A stretch of DNA of 64,000 nucleotides, taken from the NCBI RefSeq assembly GCF_000219625.1, contig NC_018208.1, positions 186,001-250,000 of the forward strand. Direction: 5' to 3'. The position numbers and the translations under genes were made by a program. The number at the start of each line of letters is the position of its first letter. Positions within the stretch are counted from its first letter, which is position 1. This document shows positions 22,440 to 32,841 of this stretch, in pieces. Below the pieces are notes generated by a model. That model worked only from the letters and a program-made list of their open reading frames with translations. It searched no databases and was not told the origin of the DNA. This DNA comes from Zymoseptoria tritici IPO323 (taxonomy: Eukaryota; Ascomycota; Dothideomycetes; Mycosphaerellales; Mycosphaerellaceae).

Positions 22440-23319
22440 CTACCACGGAAGCTGCAGAGGTGTGGGTAACTTGTCCTTGGGCCCGATGGTAGGCTCTGCA
22501 GTACCAATGTCGCTATATGAAATGTCAGCGATGAGAGCAAAAATGAGTTGGGAAAGCGCTCTTCATACCCAGCTCCTCGTGGTGCCCAGTACTCTCCTGT
22601 TTGGCGGATGTCAAAAGTCTCAATCCAGTCTACCAACGACTTGGCGCTCACGTCTGGAGTCACGGCTCCCCCGTCGTCCCAAAACTTGTCAAAGCCAACG
22701 CCACGAGTCATCTCCTATCACAGTGTGAGCTAGCAGAATAAGCAAGCATAACGTAGATATGACGCCTCACCGTGCGCATGAAGGCAGGATGCACAAGACC
22801 GACTGCAACGCCCTTGTCCTTCAAATCGAAACTGAGGAGTTTTCCAACCATGTTCAAGGCGGCTTTGGAGGCGTGGTGTCCGTACATGCCGCCGCCTTCG
22901 CTCTCGTGCCGTAACGTGATCGAGCCAGCTTCCGACGACACGAGGATCAATTTGGTGCCCTTCTTCAGCAGACCGGCTTTCTCCAAGGCATGCGTGATGA
23001 AGACAGGCCCAATAGCAGATGTCTTGTACATGGTCACCTCAGCATCGAAGTCAGGCTCGTCGAAGGATTCCTTGCCAAAGTAGCCAGCTGAAATGATCAC
23101 GATGTCTTGCTGCTGGTTTTTGAGTCCTGCTGCTATCGTCTTGCCGGCTGATTGTTCAGCGACATCGACACTGCTGATCCATTTGATGTCAGATGGTGCA
23201 TCTTGCGGCGGCCCTGATCGTGCTGTGCCTGTGACGTGGTGACCATTTGATGTGTATTGCTTTGCGAGCTCAAAACCGAGACCTCGCGTTGCTCCGACGA
23301 TGAGGACATTGGACGGCAT
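22440..23319 (-). CDS. short-chain dehydrogenase/reductase, catalytic Tyr apparently replaced by His
   Basis: This is an NAD(P)-binding Rossmann-fold oxidoreductase of the SDR superfamily; the substrate is unknown. The model is complement(join(22440..22512,22569..22714,22771..23319)), giving 255 aa. The N-terminus has the cofactor loop GATRGLGFELA. An ISAGYFG segment stands where NAG is usual, followed by the LVSSEAGSI strand with the catalytic Ser. The active-site region reads MYGHHASKAALN, where homologues normally have YGYRASKAALN, so the YxxxK tyrosine is His (codon CAC). The C-terminal exons encode MTRGVGFDKFWDDGGAVTPD and a DIGTAEPTIGPKDK tail. Introns are GT-AG and phases match. Either catalysis is altered or lost, or the family uses another residue. 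Confidence 0.85.
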
Positions 23320-23808
23320 GATCGATGATGCTGCCAGGAGGTGAGGTGAATTAGATGTCTGAATTGAATGGAAGTGCGAGAGCTGCCATGTTATTAAATG
23401 GTTGACGTGATCGAGGTGACGTCGATTGTGGAACGGAGCGAAGAGACGGGAGCTGCAAGCACATCAAATACCCAATCAATATTTGATGGGATGCTCAGTA
23501 TTCTTCGCATTAAAAGCACAGCAGAGTGAGGTGGTGAATGGTAATGTCCTTTCGTTGTCAATACCTGCGGCCTCCTGCTCAAAATGCACATTGCGAGCCA
23601 CTGACGGGCAAGTCGTGCGGCCCAGATCGAGCTTCGTGAAGCATACTGAATGACGGCAAAATAGCGCAATATCTGCGTCAAGTTTAGCGACTCGAACTTG
23701 AGGTTTTGACGGCCTTCTCGAGCTATCCGTAGGACTTCATATCTCCGCTCCCTGTACACTGACGCATCCCGCTTGGCTAACATGCTCATCATTTTTCGCA
23801 ACAGTGCT
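23320..23808. other. intergenic, SDR promoter region
   Basis: About 490 bases lie upstream of the SDR start and downstream of the MICOS gene, both on the minus strand. I see no coding or repeat signal. Confidence 0.45.
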
Positions 23809-24538
23809 TTACCGACCCTTCCGCACGTAGTCCAGCACACTCTCCCTCGCCTCCTGTATCTTCTCTTCTGCCTGCGCAAGACCCATCTGACTGTGTGCCT
23901 TGCCCGTCTCCACGAAATGCCTGATGCCTTCACTAATCCGCAAGTGATTGTCCCTGACCACCGGAAACTTCTCCTCGTACTTCCAGACCAGGTTGCCAAC
24001 ATTTTCAGTCGTCCTGGGCACGACGTAATGCGCTGTGGTCACGCCCGTCAAGATCGGTGTTGCGAATCGGAGGAGGATGTTGCGATTTCGGCTGATGATT
24101 GAGCCAGCCATTGCTGCGACCAGGACGTAGATGCCACCAGGCAGAAGCTTCTCGTTCGATTGCTTGGGAGGCGCCAGAGAGGCCACGGTCGAAGTGAAGC
24201 TATGCTCGGCCTCCATGAATCGCGACATGCCATTGTTCACACCGTCCTCAGCTTTTACCGCGGCTCCGTGGAGCGCGAGACGGGCTCCTCGGATTTGGCT
24301 CGCAAGTCGGTCGGTTGGAGAAGGTCTACGTGGTTGTGATGAGTTGTTGTCTTCCTCTTGTGGCTTGTTTGTAATGCCGGAAGCGGGAGCAGGTGTGGTC
24401 GCGGCTACGTCTCGTGCTGATGGCTCGTCGGATGCGACGTCGTATATAGGTTTGCGGCGCTGCGAAGATGGGTTAGACAAGCTCTCGCAAAGATACGATG
24501 TCACATACAATCGCCTTCACAGGATCGGCGGACGCCAT
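23809..24538 (-). CDS. MICOS complex subunit, apolipoprotein O-like (MIC26/MIC27)
   Basis: MIC26/27 proteins sit in the mitochondrial inner membrane and help form cristae junctions as part of MICOS. The model is complement(join(23809..24459,24509..24538)), giving 226 aa. Exon 1 has 10 codons (MASADPVKAI). Its 49-nt intron shows GTATGT, CTAACCC and CGCAG. The N-terminal half is Ser/Pro-rich and disordered. A membrane segment follows (GGIYVLVAAMAGSIISRN), then a second hydrophobic stretch (FATPILTGVTTAHYVVPRT) and a charged helix with KYEEKFP and a C-terminal coiled region ending in DYVRKGR. This layout fits the apolipoprotein O-like family. Whether it is MIC26 or MIC27 cannot be told here. It faces OCT1 across a short shared promoter. 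Confidence 0.82.
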
Positions 24539-24706
24539 GATGTTGTTCAGAGGAAGCAATGCCTTGTTGTCGTGAAGTGAGGTTGGTTGAATCGCTATGT
24601 TGAAGTTGGCGAGAGCACCTCCGGACTTCCCCGAGGCTTGCCGACCAGAAGCACCACCACCACGCATCGATGTTACATCTGCTTGCAACTCCGGTTACAC
24701 TTCAAT
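24539..24706. promoter_or_regulatory. 168-bp divergent promoter, MICOS subunit / OCT1
   Basis: Only 168 bases separate two start codons that point away from each other, and both genes encode mitochondrial proteins. A shared bidirectional promoter is likely. No single motif is obvious. Confidence 0.6.
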
Positions 24707-27130
24707 ATGAAGAGACTCGGGCGTGAGGCATGGACCTGCTCACGATGTATACGACAATCGCGGCGCAGTTTGGCCACGTCCAGTACGGCGAGAGGAGCGG
24801 CAGCGGCAGCAACAGCGACAACAGCATCTCGAGCAGAGAACCACCATCCCATATCGAAGGCGGCACCGAGTACGAGGCACGATGACAAGACCTTGCGAGA
24901 CATCTTCGACGATCCTCGAGCATGGCAAGACTTCTCTCTAAGAACGAAATATCACCGCAGCGGGAGAAATGCTGGACTGCTGCAAAATCGATACCTCACT
25001 CGGCCAGAAGGGTTTGGCGAGTTCGCCAGGGTCACTTTGCAAAAGAGCAGAAAGATTGTCGCGCAAGTTTTGGCATACGACAGCGTGGAGGGATACAAGA
25101 GAATAGCCAGAGATATGGATCGATTGAGTGACTTGCTTTGTCGTGTCATTGATCTCAGCGACTTCATTCGATCAGTACATCCGGACAGAGAGATACAAGC
25201 TGCTGCGACCCAGGCGTATGCGATGATGTTCCAGTATATGAACGTTCTCAACACCACGACAGGTCTCGATTCGCAGCTGAAGAAGGCAGTCTCGATACCT
25301 GAAGTATTTCAGTCGTGGAGTGAGGAAGAAAGGACAGTTGCGGACATTTTGATTCGAGACTTTGCCAAGTCAGCGATAGATCTGCCCGAGGCGGAGAGGG
25401 AAGCGTTTGTGAGGATGTCAGACGAAGTGCAGGAGACTGGCAATGAGTTCGTCGAGAATATGGCAACAGAAACGCCACATCTCTCGTTCGACAGCAGTAA
25501 AATGAAGGGAATGGATCCGGTGCTCGCACGGCAGCTGACGAAATGGGGCAAGATAACATTACCAACAGAAGGCATGCCAGCGACTCTGGCCACGAGGACT
25601 GTGGAAGATGCGGACATTCGACAGGAAATTTACGTGGCCAACCGGACGTCATCTAAGGACAACATTCATCGGCTAGAGCGACTTCTCCGACTTCGTGCCG
25701 AGTCCGCGAAGCTTGCAGGATTTGACAGTTACGCTCGATTGACGCTCTCCGACAAGATGGCTAAGTCGCCCGAGTCCGTCATGTCTTTTCTGGACGGTCT
25801 GGCTCAGGTCAATGAACCTCACGTACGGGGTGAGATGGCGGAGCTGCTGGCGTTGAAGAGAGCGGATGCACACTCGTCTTCTGTCTTTTCAAGCGAGCAC
25901 TCGCTCCATGCGTGGGACAAGGAGTATTACACACAGAAGCTTCTCAATGCCAATCGATCGCGCGCACGAACACCCGATGCACTCAGCGCATATTTCTCCC
26001 TCGGGACAGTCTTTCAGGGATTGTCCCGCCTATTCCACCGTCTCTATGGCATCCGCCTCGTGCCGAGGGAAACACTTCCCGGCGAGACCTGGAACTCTGA
26101 TGTCCGTCGACTGGACGTCATCGATGATCATCAAGGACACATCGCTGTCATCTACGCCGACCTGTTCGAGCGTGCTGGAAAGTCGCCCAATCCAGCACAC
26201 TTTACCCTCCGCTGCTCCCGACGTATCGACGATGAAGAGATGCAAGAAGCTGCACAGCTCAGCTCTCAGCCTGGCTCACCTTTCCAAACCGCACAAGAAG
26301 CAGTCAACGATGGCCTGGCAGTCAGCTACAACCCTCGAGATGGCAATGCTCTATATCAACTGCCCACAATCGCTCTCATCTGCGACTTTGCGCCGCCGTC
26401 GGCATATTCTGCAAAAGGCACCCGACCGACACTTCTGACTTTCCGAGAGCTGACAACGCTTTTCCACGAGATGGGCCATGCTCTGCACTCTATCTGTGGA
26501 CGTACTGCCCTGCAAAATGTCTCTGGCACACGCTGCGCCACTGACTTTGCAGAACTGCCGTCCGTCTTGAGCGAGTACTTCGCGGCCGCGCCAGAAGTCC
26601 TTGCACTATATGCTCGACACTGGGAGACCGATGCTCCACTGGATGCCAGCCGGATCGCCGAGCGTGTGGAGCTGGACCGCAGTATGCAGGGAGCCGAGAC
26701 GGAGAGCCAGATCCTTCTCGCCATGCTAGACCAGCGCTACCACTCCTCAGATCCACTCGGCCCCAGCAACAGCAGCACCGAAGTCTATCACGATGTCTGG
26801 TCGAAGTACTCGAGCGTTCCTGAACCCGCCGGCACCAGCTGGCAGGGCTTCTTCGGCCATCTCTTCGGCTATGGCGGCACATACTACTCCTACCTCTTCG
26901 ATCGCGCCATTGCAGGTAAAATCTGGCGGGACGTGTTTCAGAGGACCCAGGGTGGTGCGGTGAATCCTGCGGCTGGGCAGTTGTATCGCGAAGAAGTGTT
27001 GCGCTGGGGTGGAGGACGTGATGGGTGGAAGTGTGTGGCTGGCGTGTTGAGGGAGGGGAAGGGCGGAGTTCTGGCAGAGGGTGGGAGAGGCGCAATGGAG
27101 ATGGTGGGCAAGTGGGGAGTGCACACTTGA
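24707..27130 (+). CDS. OCT1: mitochondrial intermediate peptidase (M3 metallopeptidase)
   Basis: OCT1 removes an octapeptide from imported matrix proteins after the main processing peptidase has cut. The single exon encodes 807 aa from the ATG at 24707; the frame extends upstream only to a TTG. The N-terminus is a presequence rich in Arg, Ser and Ala (MKRLGREAWTCSRCIRQSRR), followed by an Ala/Thr run. The M3 zinc site FHEMGHALHS is at residues 586-595, with HEMGH at 587-591, and a downstream Glu in the DFAELPSVLSEYF region is the expected third ligand. The long helical N-domain and a C-terminal FGHLFGYGGTYYSYLFDRA motif match the family. The last 40 residues are Gly-rich and less conserved. 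Confidence 0.94.
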   Translation: MKRLGREAWTCSRCIRQSRRSLATSSTARGAAAAATATTASRAENHHPISKAAPSTRHDDKTLRDIFDDPRAWQDFSLRTKYHRSGRNAGLLQNRYLTRPEGFGEFARVTLQKSRKIVAQVLAYDSVEGYKRIARDMDRLSDLLCRVIDLSDFIRSVHPDREIQAAATQAYAMMFQYMNVLNTTTGLDSQLKKAVSIPEVFQSWSEEERTVADILIRDFAKSAIDLPEAEREAFVRMSDEVQETGNEFVENMATETPHLSFDSSKMKGMDPVLARQLTKWGKITLPTEGMPATLATRTVEDADIRQEIYVANRTSSKDNIHRLERLLRLRAESAKLAGFDSYARLTLSDKMAKSPESVMSFLDGLAQVNEPHVRGEMAELLALKRADAHSSSVFSSEHSLHAWDKEYYTQKLLNANRSRARTPDALSAYFSLGTVFQGLSRLFHRLYGIRLVPRETLPGETWNSDVRRLDVIDDHQGHIAVIYADLFERAGKSPNPAHFTLRCSRRIDDEEMQEAAQLSSQPGSPFQTAQEAVNDGLAVSYNPRDGNALYQLPTIALICDFAPPSAYSAKGTRPTLLTFRELTTLFHEMGHALHSICGRTALQNVSGTRCATDFAELPSVLSEYFAAAPEVLALYARHWETDAPLDASRIAERVELDRSMQGAETESQILLAMLDQRYHSSDPLGPSNSSTEVYHDVWSKYSSVPEPAGTSWQGFFGHLFGYGGTYYSYLFDRAIAGKIWRDVFQRTQGGAVNPAAGQLYREEVLRWGGGRDGWKCVAGVLREGKGGVLAEGGRGAMEMVGKWGVHT

Positions 27131-27238
27131 AGGAGGTGAGACGACGTGTATGATAACGGCCGAGCAAGTGTATACTGAATTGTTGTACAGACAGTCCGGC
27201 TTATTGCCTACCGATGCCCAACTAGCCCCTACGGCTTT

Positions 27239-28252
27239 TCAAGTCTCCGCGGCAAGTTCCTTCAGTCTCGAAACCACCGATGCAGCATCGCAGCTCTGGA
27301 CGTCAAACTGGCCTTCTTTTCCGACTTTCCGCAGCTCATCCTCGGTTCTCTCGATGTTATGGTCCCAGCGAAGCCTGCTAATCTTCACATTCCCGCCTTC
27401 GCCGCCTTCAACCGCAACAAACAACGCAGGGTGAATTACACAGATCCTCCGACTGCCACTTCCCGGCACGACAGCATCCCGGATGAGCTCCGCGTATGTG
27501 ATTGGGAACTCCTCTGTCATTGTTTCGACCGTCATTTCTGTTGGCCGGACAGTAAAGACACCTTCACCCATTGGCCAGTCCGGCCCACTCCTGGGATCCG
27601 GTATGCGCTTCTCAGCCTCTGACCGTGAGCATCCGGAGTAGAAAACGATGAACTGCCACTCCCCTTGTGGAGCAGGGCCACCGCGATTATCCTCGCCATC
27701 GTTATCTGCGTCATCATACCGGACGCGAATGTTATCAAATTGATCGTCATGATCGCTCACGCTTGTGAGTTCCCAACCAAGTTTGTCGATGGGGAATTTT
27801 CGGCATTGCGTGACCTTCCACTTGCCACGGTCTTTGTCGCAATGTACGGCTGTGATGCCCTGCGATCTCCACTCCGGCGTGGTGACAGCGATGAAGCCCC
27901 AGATGTAGAAGTTCTGGTCATCTTCTCCATTCGACGCGGAGTTGCGGGATTGACGAGAAACCATGTCCAGGTGGTGCTCGAGGACAGCCTGGAGCGTCGG
28001 CGACTGAAGATGCTCATGATCTTGGGTTGGGGGTTTTATAAAGCCGATCTCGTCCCACTCGGACTCTGGCTCGTGCAGTGCTTGGTCGTTGTACGCCGAC
28101 ATGGCTGCGTGGGCGACCTCTGCGGCGGCGCTTGATGGCACATTTTCGGTTGTGTAGACCAGCCATTTGTCGAATTCCGAAGTGTTTGCCTCACCATGCC
28201 ACGCCCGCTCCAGAATTGAGGCGGCATTTGCAGGTAGTCGGAGAGGACTCAT
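27239..28252 (-). CDS. conserved-looking protein of unknown function
   Basis: I recognise no family. This single exon encodes 337 aa from an ATG at 28252 (MSPLRLPANAASILERAWHG). The composition is that of a soluble, folded protein: mixed hydrophobic and charged segments, with two clusters worth noting. One is aromatic and acidic (NFYIWGFIAVTTPEW near residue 113), the other a QFIVFYSGCSRSEAEKRIPD segment near residue 210. An Asp/Asn-rich linker lies between them. No signal peptide, membrane segment or cofactor motif is visible. It converges on OCT1 with about 110 bp between the stops. Confidence 0.72.
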   Translation of the reverse strand: MSPLRLPANAASILERAWHGEANTSEFDKWLVYTTENVPSSAAAEVAHAAMSAYNDQALHEPESEWDEIGFIKPPTQDHEHLQSPTLQAVLEHHLDMVSRQSRNSASNGEDDQNFYIWGFIAVTTPEWRSQGITAVHCDKDRGKWKVTQCRKFPIDKLGWELTSVSDHDDQFDNIRVRYDDADNDGEDNRGGPAPQGEWQFIVFYSGCSRSEAEKRIPDPRSGPDWPMGEGVFTVRPTEMTVETMTEEFPITYAELIRDAVVPGSGSRRICVIHPALFVAVEGGEGGNVKISRLRWDHNIERTEDELRKVGKEGQFDVQSCDAASVVSRLKELAAET

Positions 28253-28889
28253 GGTTGGGGGTAGAGATCGGAGAAGATGTGAAAAGCGAAGACGAGGAGG
28301 ATGCCTTGATCATAGAAGCAGGATGTCTGCCTGATCCCATCGGTCAGTTGATCGACTGTTGGTGTTTTATGCTGCAGGAACTGCCCGATGCAGCTGATCC
28401 CTGCGCAGCCAATGCCAAGCCAACAGGATCCACCTTTGAGGCCGAGCCCCATCCTTGTTTCGAGTTGAACAGGAACGAGACATCACAGACACCGTCTTCG
28501 TTGTGAGGAATGGATGGAGTACGTCAGCTGGCATGGCTTGCAATATTAGAATATCCTTGGGAACGGAGAAGCTCGCCTGTGATGGACGTTTGGGTACTGG
28601 TTTCGGGATTCATGGCCAGTTCGAAGAATGAGATGATGCTTCGCCTGGCAACACTCACTCAGCCTCGATGGGTGGGTCTCTACGTACGAGGCTTCTGGGT
28701 CAACGATTGGAAGCAAGAATCCTAAGGGAGTCTCATCGAGGATGCGTGCGCGAGGCTCTCTGCGTCCGGACAAGTCCGCAGCAGCATGAACACCGACATC
28801 CATGCGTCATGTTGCACAAGTGCCATCTCTTGTGGACACTCTCAGTCCTCAGCCCATCGATGTGATTCACAGCTAGCGCTAGCTACCAT
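28253..28889. other. intergenic, no supported gene
   Basis: About 640 bases upstream of the 337-aa unknown. It should contain that gene's promoter. Short frames on both strands lack features. Confidence 0.45.
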
Positions 28890-29369
28890 GCACTTCGTCC
28901 GAAGTGAAGCCCGGCAGACTCGCCTTGATCCTTCGCCGCTCAGCTCGCCCCTTGCCTGCTGTATGCCATCCGCAAGCCTGATCACAAAGTCCAAAACAGG
29001 AGATCCAATGTGTAACACCAACAGCTGCGATACAACCCACTGGCCCACTTTGTTGACCGGTCTACCTCCTGCTAGATGGAGAAGCAACGGCGAAGGACGT
29101 CGAGAGTTGGCGGTATGATCCTGACTGCACCAACGGTACGTCCGCTTCATGCTCGCTTCTCTGGTCCTGAACATCTGCTGATGATCGCAACAGACGGCAA
29201 TCAATGGAACAGGGACGGGGAAGTGACCGGTGACCCCTCCGTGAAGCGCGAGCTCACTCACGACACCAGAGCTCAGAGGCACTACATGACCAGGCGTGGC
29301 CAGAACATCTTCGTGCCCGATGGTGCCAAAGTTGGAGACATTGTCTGGACGCCGAAGTCCGTACTCTGA
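28890..29369 (+). CDS. putative small spliced gene, unknown function
   Basis: This is tentative. A good 58-nt intron (29136-29193; GTACGT donor, CAACAG acceptor) joins an exon encoding DVESWRYDPDCTN to one encoding DGNQWNRDGEVTGD and ending VGDIVWTPKSVL before a TGA. An upstream intron ending in GCTAG at 29075 could link it to an exon starting with ATG at 28890 (MHFVRSEARQ), using a GTAACA donor at 29012. The product would be about 118 aa, hydrophilic, without signal peptide. The 3' two exons look coding; the 5' exon is uncertain. No family is recognised. Confidence 0.35.
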
Positions 29370-30189
29370 CGATTTGGAGTTCGACATGGATGAGATTGTC
29401 GGAACTGCTAACGCGACGGTCGTGTGACTCCGCAGGAGAGCCTGCATGACCCCGGGGTGAGCTGCCAGGGCGGCCTGGACGGGTTGCAAGCGTACGTGCA
29501 GTGCTAGCGGAATTGTCCATGTCAGCAATCTCAACTTTGTGCTCTCTCCGCGATCAACAGACCGACCATGCCAATCATCGCGGCTGTGACCTCTCAAGAA
29601 CTAACGGCAGCACCGGGAGGGTCCTCTGGGAATGAGCCGGCTTCTGGCCGTCGGATCCCATTGACTTGACCAGATCGCCACATCAGCAGCTCTCTGTCGA
29701 TTGATCTTGGGCTTTTCATCCGAACGCTCACTCTGATGGGGGTATATTATTACATGTCCCAAGTACAGGTCAGGTCACCGGTACATTGGGTGAAGTCCTG
29801 CATAAGGTTTTAGAACGTGCCGAGGCGGCCGCGGAAGGGCCGGAGGCTGTGCCGCCGACAAACCACAGGCAGGCAGAGGACTGCCATCTGCCGGACGAGG
29901 TGAGACCTACCTCCTAGACGCATGTCGATGGGACAGGATGCCTGAGACTGAGACAATTGCATCCATCTGCAGCATCTCGCGACCCAACCTCCTCCTCCAT
30001 TGACTCGCGGAATCCTTCCTGTAACACTCGTCGTCGCCAGTCCACCAAATCCTGTCGTTTCTGTCGGAGTACCTCCCACGTTGGAGACTGCGGCCGTAAG
30101 CAGCCGCCCCCACCGCACGCCCACTTCTTGTCCCGCCTTGCGCAGATCCATCAACATCCTTGTCGGCGTAATCGATAGTCTCCCGCGCC
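29370..30189. other. intergenic, promoter region of the Zn2Cys6 gene
   Basis: About 820 bases precede the transcription-factor start. It should contain promoter and 5' UTR. Nothing specific is recognised. Confidence 0.45.
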
Positions 30190-32838
30190 ATGGACTCTTG
30201 GATGTACACATCGTCGTCTACCGGCGGTCACAAAGAGGACACAGCGCCCGCAGTCGGTAGTCCTCGAACCCACCTTTCTCCAAATGATCACCCCAACTAC
30301 GTCCGGAATGGAGCTGCCTCTAGCGAAGCTCCCAAGACGAGAATTCGCCGTCGGAACCGAGTCATCAATTCATGTCTGGAATGCCGACGGCGGAAGCTCA
30401 AATGCGACAAGCAAGCGCCATGCACCAATTGTGTGCGATTCCGGAGGGACTGTCTCTATCTCGCACCGACGTTGGATCCACAGTCGCAGCAGAAACTAGC
30501 CGAGATGAAGGAGAGAATGGGCGACCTGGAGCAGAATCTCGAGCGCGAGGTCGCCGGCCAAGCAAATCAAAAATTCCATCCTGGCGGAGTGCAGGTCAAG
30601 CGAGCGGATTCTGATAGCTCGGACCACCACCCCAACAACCAGGACCAAGATCACGATGAGAAAGGAAACTACGATGCCGAGGAGGAGAATCTGGAACCTT
30701 CCCCGCTGGCCGAACTGGACAATGTGTACGAAGACAACACAGATGACGAGCTCATGGATCTAGGTGTCCAACTGGGTAAGATGCGAATCGGCGAGCGAGT
30801 CGGCGGGTGGATTCGACCGAAGCTCGTCGAGGAGCTGACTCAAACCATTGATGGGGCGGTCGAGGCGAAAAATCAAGCCCCGGATCTTCCTGACTATGCT
30901 TTGTTCTCGGCCGATCAAGAGCAATCCCCACGTGTGTCGAAGAGAGTGGTAAATCCGAGGAGCTACATTGGTCCCGGACCGGACTACATTGCTCCTGCTT
31001 CGAGTTTCTTCTTCCCTGGAACCAACATGTCTGCGAATCTGGTTAACTATTTACCGAGTCAGCATGCTGCCGACAAGCTCATTGCTCAATACTGGAGAGC
31101 CGTCCACTACATGTGCAGGACCGTGCATCGACCCACGTTTGAAGCGCAATACAGTCTATTTTGGGGACAGGTTCTCGTCGGATCTGAGCCAGCGCCGTCC
31201 GTACAGGGGGTGGTCTTTGCTGCAATGTTCTCCGCTGCCGTGAGTATGTCGCCCGAGCAAGTTTCGCAGCAGTTTGGTACGACCAAAGATATGCTGGTGG
31301 ACAGTCTGCGCACGGGAACAGAGGCCGCTCTCGCGAGGGCCAACTTTTTGAGGACGACGAAGGTGGAGACCATGCAGGCGTTTGTCATGTACCTCATCCC
31401 GCTGATTAGAGGTGAGGTGTCGAGAGCACACTCGGCTTTGGTGGGGACTGCAATCAGATTGGCAGAGTGCATGGGTCTTCATCGGGATGGAACAAACTAC
31501 AACATGACGGCGGTGGAGATTCACGTTCGTCGCATGCTATGGTATCAGCTGTGCTTTCTCGACATGAGAACGTGCGAAGCTACTGGTCCACGACCTCAAA
31601 TCCGCAAAGACGACTACGACACCAAGCTGCCACTCAACGTTGATGACGCCGATCTCCTCCTCCCTCATCCTCCTACAGAAGACAAGAGCACGTGGACCGA
31701 CATGACATTCTCTCGCATGCGGATGGAGTACCAGGTTCTCCGAAACCAAAACTGGTGGTACATGTTTGACATTGACAAGAAGAAGCGATCTCTCACATCA
31801 GTCCTCATCAAGATCCAGAAGTTCCGCATCGCCGCTGAAGAGAAGTTCCTTCCTATGATCGACGGTTCGATTCCGTTCCATCGGTTGGGTAGGAATATCC
31901 TGGAAATGGGCTGCAAGGCCATGCATCTGCAGGTTCTGCATCGCTATCTGTTCAGCACCACCCAACGCATGCCCGACCGATTACGACAGCTGCTGATTGA
32001 AGCCGCCCTGAGCCAGATGGAAGTCTGTATCGTCTGCGAGAGAGATCCTGAGATGCGCGAATGGATGTGGTATCGCGGTGCATATCAGCAATACCACGGT
32101 GCTCTCCTCCTACTCATCGAAGTCTACGCCTACCCCATGCGTAGAGAAGCACCTCGCATATGGAAGTGTCTGGATTGGGTATTTGAGCTTCCCTCTCAAA
32201 TGGCACCCAAGCAAAAAGCACAGCTTGTCCTTACTGATCTGAGAGACCGTATGGAAGTGTACCATCAAACGCGGAAAGTCAAGGTCAGCAATCAACTGCG
32301 AGAACGACTTGTAGCTCCGAGGAAGAATCCCATCTCGAGTCCTGTTGGAGCTGTTTTGGACAGTGCTGGTCAGATGAAGCAAATGGCCACGCCGCCCCCT
32401 GCTGCTGCGATGCCCATGATGCCCGTGACGCCGGCCGACTCCTCCGGTCCGAGTCATGTTGGTAGTGGAGGTACGGAAGATGTTCGCATGACGACGATGG
32501 AGGATATTGACTGGGTGAGTTTGACTGTTCAATTAAGCTTTGTCTTCACACTAATGATATTTCAGGCCGAATGGGAGCAAGCGTTTCCATCCAACATTTA
32601 CACCGGCGACCTCAACATCCCCGACTTCAACTTCAACGACTTCCACGGCGGTGCCAGCGGTGCCAGCAGTGGCGGCAACTACGACCCGACAGCATTCAAC
32701 ACCGAAGAATTCAGCAACATGAACAACCTGCAATCCACCAATTTCGTCGACCAACTCGCAGACATCCAATTCACACCAACCCTCATCCCCGACATGAGAG
32801 GCCGAAACGCATACGGGAATTACATGCCCCTTCACTGA
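30190..32838 (+). CDS. Zn2Cys6 fungal-specific transcription factor
   Basis: This is a nuclear DNA-binding regulator of the Gal4-type zinc cluster class; its targets are unknown. The model is join(30190..32514,32566..32838), giving 865 aa. The 51-nt intron keeps the frame open (17 codons), so it is easy to misread as coding; it has a GTGAGT donor and a TTTCAG acceptor. The six zinc cysteines are at residues 62, 65, 72, 78, 81 and 88, preceded by an Arg-rich segment and followed by a coiled-coil dimerisation stretch (SQQKLAEMKERMGDLEQNLE). The central regulatory domain includes ADKLIAQYWRAVHYMCRTVH and RLAECMGLHRDG, typical of the fungal_trans fold. The C-terminus is Asn/Gly-rich and acidic, consistent with an activation domain. 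Confidence 0.9.
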   Translation: MDSWMYTSSSTGGHKEDTAPAVGSPRTHLSPNDHPNYVRNGAASSEAPKTRIRRRNRVINSCLECRRRKLKCDKQAPCTNCVRFRRDCLYLAPTLDPQSQQKLAEMKERMGDLEQNLEREVAGQANQKFHPGGVQVKRADSDSSDHHPNNQDQDHDEKGNYDAEEENLEPSPLAELDNVYEDNTDDELMDLGVQLGKMRIGERVGGWIRPKLVEELTQTIDGAVEAKNQAPDLPDYALFSADQEQSPRVSKRVVNPRSYIGPGPDYIAPASSFFFPGTNMSANLVNYLPSQHAADKLIAQYWRAVHYMCRTVHRPTFEAQYSLFWGQVLVGSEPAPSVQGVVFAAMFSAAVSMSPEQVSQQFGTTKDMLVDSLRTGTEAALARANFLRTTKVETMQAFVMYLIPLIRGEVSRAHSALVGTAIRLAECMGLHRDGTNYNMTAVEIHVRRMLWYQLCFLDMRTCEATGPRPQIRKDDYDTKLPLNVDDADLLLPHPPTEDKSTWTDMTFSRMRMEYQVLRNQNWWYMFDIDKKKRSLTSVLIKIQKFRIAAEEKFLPMIDGSIPFHRLGRNILEMGCKAMHLQVLHRYLFSTTQRMPDRLRQLLIEAALSQMEVCIVCERDPEMREWMWYRGAYQQYHGALLLLIEVYAYPMRREAPRIWKCLDWVFELPSQMAPKQKAQLVLTDLRDRMEVYHQTRKVKVSNQLRERLVAPRKNPISSPVGAVLDSAGQMKQMATPPPAAAMPMMPVTPADSSGPSHVGSGGTEDVRMTTMEDIDWVSLTVQLSFVFTLMIFQAEWEQAFPSNIYTGDLNIPDFNFNDFHGGASGASSGGNYDPTAFNTEEFSNMNNLQSTNFVDQLADIQFTPTLIPDMRGRNAYGNYMPLH

Positions 32839-32841
32839 ACC

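Noticed and set aside
28842..29597. 251-codon minus-strand frame
   Set aside because: No family features; the opposite strand has a better splice-supported candidate.
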